A stretch of DNA of 23,471 nt, from assembly GCA_964407525.1 (NCBI GenBank), contig CAYOWC010000041.1, positions 1-23,471 of the forward strand, given 5' to 3'. The notes under the pieces are model-generated. The model was not told the origin of the DNA. It did not search any database and saw nothing but the letters and a program-made list of their open reading frames with translations. How positions within the stretch are numbered: the first letter of the stretch is position 1; each line of letters opens with the position of its first letter. This stretch comes from DUZB01 sp964407525 (GTDB taxonomy: Bacteria > Desulfobacterota > DSM-4660 > Desulfatiglandales > Desulfatiglandaceae). The position numbers and the translations under genes are program-made. Below are positions 1-7,571 of the stretch, piece by piece.

Positions 1-490
1 TCGGGGCGTCCTTCTTGAGCCGATGATGCACTTCCAGGATTTCCATGTCGTAATCGTCTCCAAGAATCCGGGCCATCTCCCCCGCAATTTTGAACATGAC
101 ATTTACCCCTACACTCATGTTGGGGGCAAAGACACATCTGGTCTTTTTCGCACTGGTTTCCAGTTCTTTCAGCATGTCCCCGACAATACCTGTCGTTCCT
201 ATAACCACAGACAACCCATGTTCAGAACAGGCACGTATATTTTTCAGGGTCGCCTCCGGCGCGGTAAAATCGATGAGGACATCCCCATTGGCGATGACTT
301 CATCGAGGGATTCCTGAATTTTGACGCCAAGTTCTCCTTCCCCTGCCACAACCCCTGCATCCTCATGGAGATCAGGGTGCCCGGCTCGTTCAAAGGCGCC
401 GGCAAGGGTTGTCTGAGGGTTCTGGCAAATCATATGGATAATACGCCTTCCCATGCGCCCTGCAGCTCCTGCAACAATTACTTTGACCAT
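1..490 (-). CDS. dapB: 4-hydroxy-tetrahydrodipicolinate reductase, N-terminal part (cut by window edge)
   Basis: Reduces the DapA product to tetrahydrodipicolinate with NAD(P)H, in the cytoplasm, in the lysine/diaminopimelate pathway. Only about 163 codons are visible. The start shows the Rossmann loop (VIVAGAAGRMGRRI, from residue 4), then FTAPEA and IGTTG around the nucleotide site, APNMSVGVN, and finally EVHHRLKKDAP at the edge, which contains the catalytic histidine and lysine of the family's HHxxKxDAPSGT motif. I chose the ATG at 488-490 over the in-frame ATG at 494-496 because a GGAGGG ribosome site lies about six bases before the former and directly abuts the latter. It follows dapA by 12 bp, so the two are probably co-transcribed. 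The C-terminal half lies to the left of the window, so the reading frame has no stop here. Confidence 0.95.
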   Translation of the reverse strand, partial: MVKVIVAGAAGRMGRRIIHMICQNPQTTLAGAFERAGHPDLHEDAGVVAGEGELGVKIQESLDEVIANGDVLIDFTAPEATLKNIRACSEHGLSVVIGTTGIVGDMLKELETSAKKTRCVFAPNMSVGVNVMFKIAGEMARILGDDYDMEILEVHHRLKKDAP

Positions 491-502
491 AGCCATCCCT
501 CC

Positions 503-1375
503 TCATATAAGCCCATAGGCGGAAAGAGCTTTTTTCAACTTTTCCAGATTGGCAGGCGCCATGGGCGAAAGGGGCAATCTCATCTCATCCTCTATCATTC
601 CCATGAGTGCAACCGAGGTTTTCACGGGAATAGGGTTGGTTTCATAAAACATGGCCTGGCATAGAGGGAAAAGTTTGTAAAACATTTCCCTGGCCTCCTC
701 AATTTTTCCTTCCTCCCAGAGCCTGACAAGATCGGAAGTGTCTTTTGGAACGATATTTGCGACTACCGAGATCACTCCCTTTCCACCAATGGCCAGGGCT
801 GGAAGCGTAATATTGTCGTCCCCTGACAAAAGAGTGATCTTATCACCCGCCAGGTTGACGATTTCGGCCATTTGTTGCAGATCACCCGATGCTTCTTTGA
901 TAGCCACCATTTCCGGCAGCTCGGCAAGCCGTGCAACGGTCTCCGGGAGCATATTGACACTGGTCCTCCCAGGGACATTGTAGAGGATCTGAGGAAGAGG
1001 GACTGCTTTTGCAATGGCGCTGAAATGCTGAAAAAGTCCTTCCTGCGTGGGTTTGTTGTAGTATGGAGTTACCTGCAAGGTGGCGTCCGCCCCCACTTCC
1101 TTAGCGTGTGCCGACAGCTCAATGGCCTCCTGCGTGCTGTTTCCCCCAGTCCCGGCTATAACCGGAACTCTTTTGTTGACGGCTTCAACAGCAATGTCGA
1201 TCACGCGAGCATGTTCCGTGTGGTCCAGAGTTGCTGACTCACCGGTTGTTCCACAGGGGACAATACCATCAGTCCCGTTTTCAATATGAAATTCAATAAG
1301 CTTGCGATATGCGTCTTCATCAACCTCTCCATTTTTGAAAGGCGTCACGATAGCAACGATAGATCCTTTAAACAT
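503..1375 (-). CDS. dapA: 4-hydroxy-tetrahydrodipicolinate synthase
   Basis: Condenses pyruvate with aspartate semialdehyde, the first committed step of lysine/DAP synthesis; cytoplasmic. The 290-residue length is normal for the family. Visible motifs are CGTTGESATL (T43/T44, pyruvate site), TPYYNKPTQEG (Y106), LYNVPGRTS (Y132, R137) and VAIKEASGD with the Schiff-base lysine K160. The ATG is preceded by AAGGGAG six bases upstream. It lies 102 bp after dapF and 12 bp before dapB in transcription order. The 102-bp gap shows no clear terminator, so read-through from dapF is likely but a separate promoter cannot be excluded. Confidence 0.98.
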   Translation of the reverse strand: MFKGSIVAIVTPFKNGEVDEDAYRKLIEFHIENGTDGIVPCGTTGESATLDHTEHARVIDIAVEAVNKRVPVIAGTGGNSTQEAIELSAHAKEVGADATLQVTPYYNKPTQEGLFQHFSAIAKAVPLPQILYNVPGRTSVNMLPETVARLAELPEMVAIKEASGDLQQMAEIVNLAGDKITLLSGDDNITLPALAIGGKGVISVVANIVPKDTSDLVRLWEEGKIEEAREMFYKLFPLCQAMFYETNPIPVKTSVALMGMIEDEMRLPLSPMAPANLEKLKKALSAYGLI

Positions 1376-1477
1376 GATAATCTCCCTTATCTTAAGATCC
1401 TACAGTCTATGGTTCAGTGTAGTTATTTGTATGGTCAATGCTTTAACAAGTCATGGCCGTTGGCTTTCAATGAACCA

Positions 1478-2299
1478 TCAAAGAGCTTCATCGTTGAGCG
1501 AGGCCGTATAAATGATGGAAGTATTCCCTTCGAGCCATACCTGATCGAAGGAATTACCATTCCGGTTAAAATAGATTGTCAATTCATCACCGCCCTGGGT
1601 TTTCACCTTGACCGGTGACTGAACCATTTTTTTTGTGGAAGCGACCAGGGCGCTCGCAATGGCGCCTGTTCCACAGGCCAGAGTCTCATCTTCAACACCC
1701 CGTTCGTAGGTCCTGATGGCCAGTTTGTTCAATCCGGTTTTCATAACAAAATTGACATTGGTTCCCTCAGGGGAGAATCGTTCGTGGTATCTGACAACCC
1801 GACCCTGCTCTTTCACGGGATAGTTCATAAGGTCTTCAACACCCACAACCGTGTGAGGAACTCCCGTATTGATGAAATCACAACTCTTCCATCCCTTGAG
1901 AAACTCCATATCAACATCAAGTTTCAATTCGGTGGGCACGGGCATTAGAACTTTCACAACCCTTTCCTTTACTTCCGCGGAAATAGGCCCCACCATGGTG
2001 TCAAAGGTCATTTTCTGCCCTGTAATTCCCTTCAAAAAGGCGAAACGGGAAACACAACGTCCCCCATTGCCGCACATATCGACCTCCCCCCCATCTGCGT
2101 TGAAAAATCTCCATGCAAAATCATATTCTTCTGATTTCACAACAAAGATCACTCCATCCGCCCCTACTGATTTCCGTCTTCGGCAGGCCCGTTCTACAAA
2201 ACGGCCCATATCTCTCTCCCCTATGGCGCCGTCCCTGTTGTCAACAACGATAAAATCGTTGCCGCTTCCACTCATTTTCCAGAATTCAATCGGTTCCAC
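1478..2299 (-). CDS. dapF: Diaminopimelate epimerase
   Basis: Interconverts LL- and meso-diaminopimelate, supplying meso-DAP for peptidoglycan and for LysA. The 273-residue length is normal. The two catalytic cysteines are visible: C76 in MCGNGGRC and C209 in LACGTGA. The N-terminal MSGSGNDFIVVD and the NTGVPHTV motif also fit the family. The start is GTG at 2297-2299, with AAGGG about seven bases upstream; no in-frame ATG is better placed. Its presence is compatible with either a dapL (LL-DAP aminotransferase) or a succinylase route; neither set is in the window. A 268-bp gap with a heptad inverted repeat separates it from lysA. Confidence 0.97.
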   Translation of the reverse strand: MEPIEFWKMSGSGNDFIVVDNRDGAIGERDMGRFVERACRRRKSVGADGVIFVVKSEEYDFAWRFFNADGGEVDMCGNGGRCVSRFAFLKGITGQKMTFDTMVGPISAEVKERVVKVLMPVPTELKLDVDMEFLKGWKSCDFINTGVPHTVVGVEDLMNYPVKEQGRVVRYHERFSPEGTNVNFVMKTGLNKLAIRTYERGVEDETLACGTGAIASALVASTKKMVQSPVKVKTQGGDELTIYFNRNGNSFDQVWLEGNTSIIYTASLNDEAL

Positions 2300-2380
2300 G
2301 GTCCAGCCCTTTCAAGATGTATATTAAAATGAGATAATAATCAGGGGTTTATGGATAAGGAATGGGGTTCCAAAGCCCGT

Positions 2381-2459
2381 AGGTGTCAGGTGTCAGGCAA
2401 AAAATGTTCTACATCTATATAGACAAAATTGCTTCATTCCTGAAACCTGACACCTGAAA
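2381..2459. repeat. Inverted pair of heptanucleotide micro-arrays between lysA and dapF
   Basis: The left arm (2381-2397) is two copies of AGGTGTC plus AGG. The right arm (2439-2459) is three units of CCTGAMA. The arms pair over 17 positions with one mismatch (2381-2397 against 2439-2455) around a 41-base spacer, so a transcript could fold into a long hairpin. The rest of the 2300-2567 gap holds nothing I recognise. No T-tract follows, so this is not a standard intrinsic terminator. Related heptads occur at 6157-6285 and 17813-17847. Confidence 0.85.
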
Positions 2460-2567
2460 CTCAAAACAACAATAGAGGGTTAAATCTCGCTTTAGATCCA
2501 AATCATGAACGGTTTAGGAGCCACCTTGAAAGGCTGGTTCCACTGTCTTATCCTCAAAATCCCAACC

Positions 2568-3821
2568 TTATGTGAAATCGGGGTTTTTTTCCCCGCGAAT
2601 CAAGTCTTCAAATGTTTCCCTCTCCCGGATAACGGTAAAGCAGTCGCCTTTAACCATGACTTCACATGCACGGGGTCTGGAATTGTACGTGGACGACATG
2701 CTGAACCCATAGGCGCCCGCACTCATTACCGCCAACAGTTCTCCCGGTTCAAATTCCTTTACTTCCCTGTTTTTCGCAAGGAAATCCCCGGATTCGCAAA
2801 TGGGGCCTACAATGTCTGCTTTCACCATTTCCCTGTCGGTCTCCCGAACCGGCCTGATTTCGTGATAGGAGTTATACAGGCTCGGCCGCATGAGATCGTT
2901 CATGGCCGCATCGGCCACATAGAATGTCTTATCCTCGGCGATTTTGGTGTAAATAACCTCTGCCACAAGGATTCCTGCATTTCCCACAATAACGCGACCG
3001 GGTTCCAGAATCAGCGTAAGGTCCGTCTCTCCAAGTTCGGCCTGGACAGCTGCAGCATATTCCGTGGGCAGAGGAGGAGATTCGTCCTCATAGGTGATTC
3101 CAAGCCCGCCTCCGATATCAAGGTAGTCAATTTTCATGCCCATACTGGTCAACTTTTCAATCAGATCCTTCAGCTTTTCCAGGGCATCCACAAATGGGCT
3201 GATAGTGGTAAGCTGCGATCCGATATGGCAGGATACCCCGGCCACCTGGAGCCCCTTGAGGCCCGATGCAACCCGATACTGTTCAACGGCATCTTTGATG
3301 TTGACTCCGAATTTATTTTCTTTTAACCCAGTGGAAATATAAGGATGGGTCTTCGGATCGACATCAGGATTGACCCGGAGGGCGATTTTCGCCCTCTTCC
3401 CCATTTTTTCAGCCACCTGGTTCAGCCTATGCATTTCCTGGGCTGATTCCACGTTGAAAATAAGGATATCGGATGCCAGAGCGTATTCAAGTTCTTCTTC
3501 ACGTTTCCCCACCCCTGAATAGACGACTTTTCCAGGATCAACACCGGCCTTTAATACCCGGAACAGCTCACCGCCTGAAACAATATCAACCCCTCCCCCC
3601 ATATCTGAGAAAAGGTTCAGAACAGCCCCATTGGAGTTTGACTTCATGGAAAAGCAAGTGAGATGTTTCACGTCCTTAAAAGCAGAATCGAAAACATCAA
3701 AATGTCGACTGAGTGTTGCATGGGAATAGATATACACGGGCGTTCCCATATCCCGGGCAATTCTTGATACCGGCACATCCTCACAATAAAGCTCATTACG
3801 TATATATTTAAAATGATTCAT
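2568..3821 (-). CDS. lysA: Diaminopimelate decarboxylase
   Basis: PLP enzyme that decarboxylates meso-DAP to lysine, the last step of the pathway. The 417-residue length is normal for the fold-type III (alanine-racemase-like) family. K60 in CFSMKSNSN is the PLP lysine; GGGVDIVSGGEL, SCHIGSQ, DIGGGLGITY, LEPGRVIVGNAG and the CESGDFLAK motif (active-site cysteine in the dimer partner) follow in the expected order. The start ATG has AGGAG about 12 bases upstream, which is somewhat long. It is separated from the lipoprotein gene by 356 bp of repeats and from dapF by 268 bp, so it could be transcribed alone or by read-through. Confidence 0.98.
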   Translation of the reverse strand: MNHFKYIRNELYCEDVPVSRIARDMGTPVYIYSHATLSRHFDVFDSAFKDVKHLTCFSMKSNSNGAVLNLFSDMGGGVDIVSGGELFRVLKAGVDPGKVVYSGVGKREEELEYALASDILIFNVESAQEMHRLNQVAEKMGKRAKIALRVNPDVDPKTHPYISTGLKENKFGVNIKDAVEQYRVASGLKGLQVAGVSCHIGSQLTTISPFVDALEKLKDLIEKLTSMGMKIDYLDIGGGLGITYEDESPPLPTEYAAAVQAELGETDLTLILEPGRVIVGNAGILVAEVIYTKIAEDKTFYVADAAMNDLMRPSLYNSYHEIRPVRETDREMVKADIVGPICESGDFLAKNREVKEFEPGELLAVMSAGAYGFSMSSTYNSRPRACEVMVKGDCFTVIRERETFEDLIRGEKNPDFT

Positions 3822-3848
3822 GATGAACTTATACTCCTGATTTTGTTT

Positions 3849-4128
3849 GTTTCACACGAACGCCGCCTTCCCGCTAAAAAGCGGGATCAGATCGAGAAAA
3901 AAACTTCTGGGTTCCGTAACATGTTTCCGTGTGAGCGGCCTTGTCCACAGTCCGTTTGGTGGGTTTTAGCCGCGATTTGCCCGGTTTCTTGGTTTTCCAA
4001 CTTCAGCAGGGTGCAAAACAGGTCGCGGCTACAAGCCGCTCACACAGGGGTTGGACAAAGACAATCCCAACTTTGCCAAAAATCCCATCTGAAGCGAAGC
4101 CCAACCAGCAACGAGTGTAGTTTCACAC
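3849..4128. repeat. Dispersed palindromic repeat element, copy 1
   Basis: This fills most of the 3822-4177 gap between the lipoprotein gene and lysA. A perfect 10-bp outer inverted repeat (GTGTGAGCGG at 3929-3938, its complement at 4036-4045) encloses a 9-bp inner one (TAGCCGCGA at 3967-3975, complement at 4023-4031). A hairpin CCCGCT-AAAA-AGCGGG lies at 3870-3885. The block is bounded by direct repeats of GTTTCACAC at 3849-3857 and 4120-4128. The 28 bases from 4072 match 18841-18868 at 22 of 28 positions, so a related copy lies near 18.7-18.9 kb. It carries no ORF resembling a transposase. Confidence 0.65.
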
Positions 4129-4155
4129 AAGGCTTTTAAGGAAGTCCTGATGCGC

Positions 4156-4197
4156 CATACTGCATACTGTCTACTGCCTACTTTTTACTTTTCACTG
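4156..4197. repeat. Heptanucleotide micro-array overlapping the lipoprotein 3' end
   Basis: Six consecutive imperfect 7-base units with a YHTACTG-like consensus (plus strand); read on the minus strand the units look like AGTAGRC. The stop codon (4178-4180) and the last codons of the lipoprotein gene lie inside the array. The same unit occurs at 18608-18628 after pcm, again AGTAGRC in the sense direction of the preceding gene. Confidence 0.8.
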
Positions 4198-4687
4198 CCT
4201 TCTGGAGTTTCACTCTGTCTGAAAGGGGGCCGTCCCGACCTCCCCTGCCCATGAGCCTGACCTGGAAGTAGGTTATACCTGTCCGTTTTCCTTTTTCGAT
4301 TTCACACCTGAATTTCGTTCCTTCAACCACTTTTCCCTGGATTTCTTGAAAAGTGTTCATCTCAATAGGACATGTTTCACAGGGCGGATTATCGATGGAA
4401 TACCATACGCTGAAGACCCTGCACCCGGTAATACGGTCTCTGTCCAGGTCTTCCGATTTTACAGTTCCTTCCAGGATAACAATCCCCTTTTGCCACGAAA
4501 CTTTCAGGTTATCCACTCGCGGCGGAACAGGGTACTCAGACAGAAATGGCGGTCCTTTCTTTCCGCATCCGAAACAGAACAAAACAAGAACGGACGCAAG
4601 GGCAAAGAGGAATAGCCTTCCCCTCGTTCGCCCGCATTGCCTGCCGTTCACCTGGCCAACCGACAAAAATTTCCGCCACCAGCTCAA
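4178..4687 (-). CDS. Small putative outer-membrane-type lipoprotein (LptM-like N-terminus)
   Basis: A 169-residue protein with an unusually long basic n-region, a hydrophobic segment (about residues 24-40) and a lipobox ending FCFGCGKKGPP. The cysteine followed by GKKGPP resembles the short LptM/YifL lipoproteins encoded next to lysA in other proteobacteria, but the roughly 130-residue mature part is longer and has a beta-rich, fibronectin-III-like look (PPRVDNLKVSW, then ITYFQVRLMGRGGRDGPLSDRV). Its function is unknown. The TTG start forms a TTGA overlap with the argH stop and has GGAG eight bases upstream; the in-frame GTG at codon 13 would give a shorter signal peptide but has no ribosome site. 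The C-terminus AVKSKK and the stop are encoded by a heptad repeat array, so the original end may have been different. Its position between argH and lysA suggests co-transcription with argH. Confidence 0.8.
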   Translation of the reverse strand: MSWWRKFLSVGQVNGRQCGRTRGRLFLFALASVLVLFCFGCGKKGPPFLSEYPVPPRVDNLKVSWQKGIVILEGTVKSEDLDRDRITGCRVFSVWYSIDNPPCETCPIEMNTFQEIQGKVVEGTKFRCEIEKGKRTGITYFQVRLMGRGGRDGPLSDRVKLQKAVKSKK

Positions 4688-6063
4688 ATACCTAACTCCC
4701 TTTTTGCCGATTCAATTTCGTGTTTAACCCTTTCCGGACCGGTTCCACCCGCGATATTCCTTCTTCCCGGTGATTTGAAAGGATCCAGCCATTCATAAAC
4801 ATCCTCTCCTATCTGCCTGGAAAATCCTTTTATCTCTTCCAGCGTCAGGTCCTGTAGTTCCTTACCCTCATCGATAACGGAAAGGACCATCTTGCCTACA
4901 ATTTCATGGGCTTCACGGAAAGTGATACCCTTTCGGACAAGATAATCGGCCAGGTCCGTTGCTGCTAAATGGCCTTTGCTCACGGCCTTTTCGAGCTGAT
5001 CCCTGTTGAAATCGATCTCACCTAATAGCCTGCCCATGACTTCAAGACAGATCGTAACCGTATCAACCGCATCGAAAAGGGCTTCCTTGTCTTCCTGCAT
5101 ATCTTTGTTGTATGCCAGGGGCAACCCTTTGAATGTGGTTAAGAGAGCCATGAGATGGCCATATACCCGACCTGTTTTCCCTCGGATGAGTTCCGGCATA
5201 TCCGGGTTTTTCTTCTGGGGCATAATACTGCTGCCGGTACAAAAGCTGTCTGAAATAATGGCAAATCCGAACTCCTGGGTAGACCAGAGGACGAGCTCTT
5301 CGCTCAGACGACTCAAATGCATCATGACCATGGAGGCGTTAAAAAGAAATTCCATAACGAAATCGCGGTCGCTGACGGCATCCATGCTGTTCCTCGATAC
5401 CCGCTCAAATCCCAGATCCTCGGCAACGGAAGCCCTGTCAAGTTCAAACGTTGTACCGGCAAGAGCAGCACTGCCTAAGGGAAGCACGTTGACCCTTGGA
5501 AGACTTTCCCCAAATCGATCACGATCCCTTCCCAGCATTTCGTAATAGGCCATAAGATGGTGACTCAAAAGAACCGGCTGTGCCCTTTGCATATGGGTAT
5601 ACCCCGGCATGATAATATCCACGTTTTTTTCAGCAAGGACAACCAAAGCGATCTGATTCGTTTTGATCAGGCCTATCACCTGTTGAACTGCATCCCGGAC
5701 ATACAATCTCACATCCAGGGCAACCTGGTCGTTTCTGCTTCGACCCGTATGGACTTTTTCACCCAAAGGCCCGATCTTATCCACCAGGATCTCTTCCACC
5801 AGGCTGTGAATATCTTCGTGGTCCTCGGTAAAAGGAAATTGCCCGCGCCCCAATTCCCTTTTGATCTCTCCGAGGGCTTGGATAATAATCACGACCTCTT
5901 CTTCGGTAATAATCCCTTTCCTGGCCAGAACCCTGCAGTGTGCAATGCTGCCGTCCACATCGTAGGCATGAAGCCTGTTATCAAACCCGATGGATGAATT
6001 AAATCGATTAACCAGCGAGTCTGTCTCCTGGGCAAATCGTCCGCCCCACATTTTTGACGACAT
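4684..6063 (-). CDS. argH: Argininosuccinate lyase
   Basis: Splits argininosuccinate into arginine and fumarate, the last step of arginine synthesis; cytoplasmic homotetramer. The 459-residue length is normal. It begins SSKMWGGRF and contains HTGRSRNDQVALD, GYTHMQRAQPV and the fumarase/lyase superfamily signature GSSIMPQKKNPD, with the catalytic serine in the flexible loop. An AAGGAG ribosome site lies about 13 bases before the ATG. It overlaps the lipoprotein gene by 4 bp. It is separated from argG by 302 bp containing an inverted heptad repeat, which breaks the otherwise tight operon. Confidence 0.98.
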   Translation of the reverse strand: MSSKMWGGRFAQETDSLVNRFNSSIGFDNRLHAYDVDGSIAHCRVLARKGIITEEEVVIIIQALGEIKRELGRGQFPFTEDHEDIHSLVEEILVDKIGPLGEKVHTGRSRNDQVALDVRLYVRDAVQQVIGLIKTNQIALVVLAEKNVDIIMPGYTHMQRAQPVLLSHHLMAYYEMLGRDRDRFGESLPRVNVLPLGSAALAGTTFELDRASVAEDLGFERVSRNSMDAVSDRDFVMEFLFNASMVMMHLSRLSEELVLWSTQEFGFAIISDSFCTGSSIMPQKKNPDMPELIRGKTGRVYGHLMALLTTFKGLPLAYNKDMQEDKEALFDAVDTVTICLEVMGRLLGEIDFNRDQLEKAVSKGHLAATDLADYLVRKGITFREAHEIVGKMVLSVIDEGKELQDLTLEEIKGFSRQIGEDVYEWLDPFKSPGRRNIAGGTGPERVKHEIESAKRELGI

Positions 6064-6156
6064 AATGAATTGTGATCTCCTTATTAGGCATAAAATCCTT
6101 TAAACAAACAGGTTCTTCACAAATTAGCGTGAAGTAACCGTTTATTTTCGGAGCCG

Positions 6157-6285
6157 AGGTGTCAGGTTTCGGGTGTCAGTATTCAATGCCTATTATTCAG
6201 TTCTATGAGCATATGCAGCATCAATAAATGGCATTAAGCTTAAAATCCAGGAATTCAGCAGGGCTTTCCCTGACACCTGACACCC
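6157..6285. repeat. Inverted pair of heptanucleotide micro-arrays between argG and argH
   Basis: The left arm at 6157-6177 is three units like AGGTGTC. The right arm at 6269-6289 has CCTGACA twice and a degenerate third unit. The arms pair at 14 of 17 positions (6157-6173 against 6269-6285) around a 95-base spacer. The unit is the same as at 2381-2459. The rest of the 6064-6365 gap shows nothing else that I recognise, and no T-rich terminator. Confidence 0.8.
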
Positions 6286-6365
6286 AAACAAGCTCTATCT
6301 GAAACCGAGCTCGAATACCACGCAAATCCCCGATGAACCATAAAGCAAAACCAATCAGACATCTG

Positions 6366-7571
6366 TCAACCCTGCTCCAGAAGACGCTGGATTTTCAGCC
6401 TCAATCCATTCAGGCGGATAAATCCCTCAGCATCTTGCTGGTTGTAAACCTCGTCATCCTCAAATGTAGCGAATCCCGAATGATACAAAGAGGAGGGAGA
6501 TTTTCTTCCCACAACAGTACAATTTCCTTTGTAGAGTTTTAACCGTACAACCCCGTTCACGTTCTTCTGACTCTTATCAATCAGGGTCTGTAACATCTCC
6601 CTTTCCGGCGCAAACCAATAACCGTTGTACAACATATCGGAATATTTCGGGACCAATCCGTCCCGAAGATGCATGACTTCTCGGTCCATGGTAATCGATT
6701 CCATGGCAATATGGGCGACTCTCAGAATGGTTCCCCCAGGTGTTTCATAGACCCCTCGTGATTTCATACCCACATAGCGGTTTTCCACCATGTCCATCCT
6801 GCCGATACCATTTTCCCCTCCCAGTTTATTGAGACAGGCCAGCAGTTTCGCCGGGGTCATGGGCTCACCGTCCACGGAAACAGGATTTCCCTTTTCGTAC
6901 TCGATTTCGATGTACGTAGGCTTGTCCGGAGCGTTTTCGGGCGAAACCGTCAACACAAACATCTCCTCCGGCGCCTCGCTCCACGTATCCTCAAGGATGC
7001 CTCCTTCGAAACTGATATGCAGGAGGTTACGATCGCTGGAATAGGGTTTTTCTTTGGTCACCGGTACGGGGATACCCCTGGAACGGGCAAATTCCATAAG
7101 GTCTTCCCTCCCTCCGAAATCCCAGGTCCTCCATGGCGCTATAATTTTCAACTCGGGATTTAGGGCCATATAGGCCAGCTCAAACCGCACCTGGTCATTG
7201 CCTTTTCCGGTAGCGCCATGGCTGACTGCGTCAGCTCCCGTTTTCTTCGCCGCCTCTACCTGGCCCCGGGCAATCAACGGTCTTGCTAAGGATGTCCCCA
7301 GGAGATACGCCGATTCATAAATGGCGTTGCCTCTGAGGGCCGGCCAAACAAAATCCCCGACAAATTCTTCCGTCAGGTCGTCAACAATCACTTCGTCGGC
7401 TCCTGTACTCAACGCCTTTTCCTTGATGCCGTCCAGTTCTTCTCCCTGGCCGAGATCAGCAGCATAGGCCACAACAGGGCATTTATAGGTTTCCTTCAAC
7501 CACTTCAAAATAACGGAAGTATCCAACCCACCCGAATAAGCCAGCACAATTTTATTTATTTTATCGCTCAA
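6366..7571 (-). CDS. argG: Argininosuccinate synthase
   Basis: Ligates citrulline and aspartate with ATP hydrolysis to AMP. The 401-residue length matches the short type of the family. The N-terminal ATP pyrophosphatase loop is clear (IVLAYSGGLDTSV), followed by SHGATGKGNDQVRFE (substrate-binding signature) and the PWRTW region. The start is a TTG at 7569-7571 in a TTGA overlap with the argD stop, with GGAG about seven bases upstream; the next downstream methionines would remove the ATP loop. The preceding gene is argD, not argF as in several related operons. Confidence 0.98.
   Translation of the reverse strand: MSDKINKIVLAYSGGLDTSVILKWLKETYKCPVVAYAADLGQGEELDGIKEKALSTGADEVIVDDLTEEFVGDFVWPALRGNAIYESAYLLGTSLARPLIARGQVEAAKKTGADAVSHGATGKGNDQVRFELAYMALNPELKIIAPWRTWDFGGREDLMEFARSRGIPVPVTKEKPYSSDRNLLHISFEGGILEDTWSEAPEEMFVLTVSPENAPDKPTYIEIEYEKGNPVSVDGEPMTPAKLLACLNKLGGENGIGRMDMVENRYVGMKSRGVYETPGGTILRVAHIAMESITMDREVMHLRDGLVPKYSDMLYNGYWFAPEREMLQTLIDKSQKNVNGVVRLKLYKGNCTVVGRKSPSSLYHSGFATFEDDEVYNQQDAEGFIRLNGLRLKIQRLLEQG

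Noticed and set aside
2381..2459. CRISPR-like array
   Set aside because: Units are 7 bases, contiguous without spacers, and there are no cas genes.
2505..3326. 273-codon open frame on the plus strand
   Set aside because: Antisense shadow of lysA, whose catalytic motifs are complete on the minus strand.
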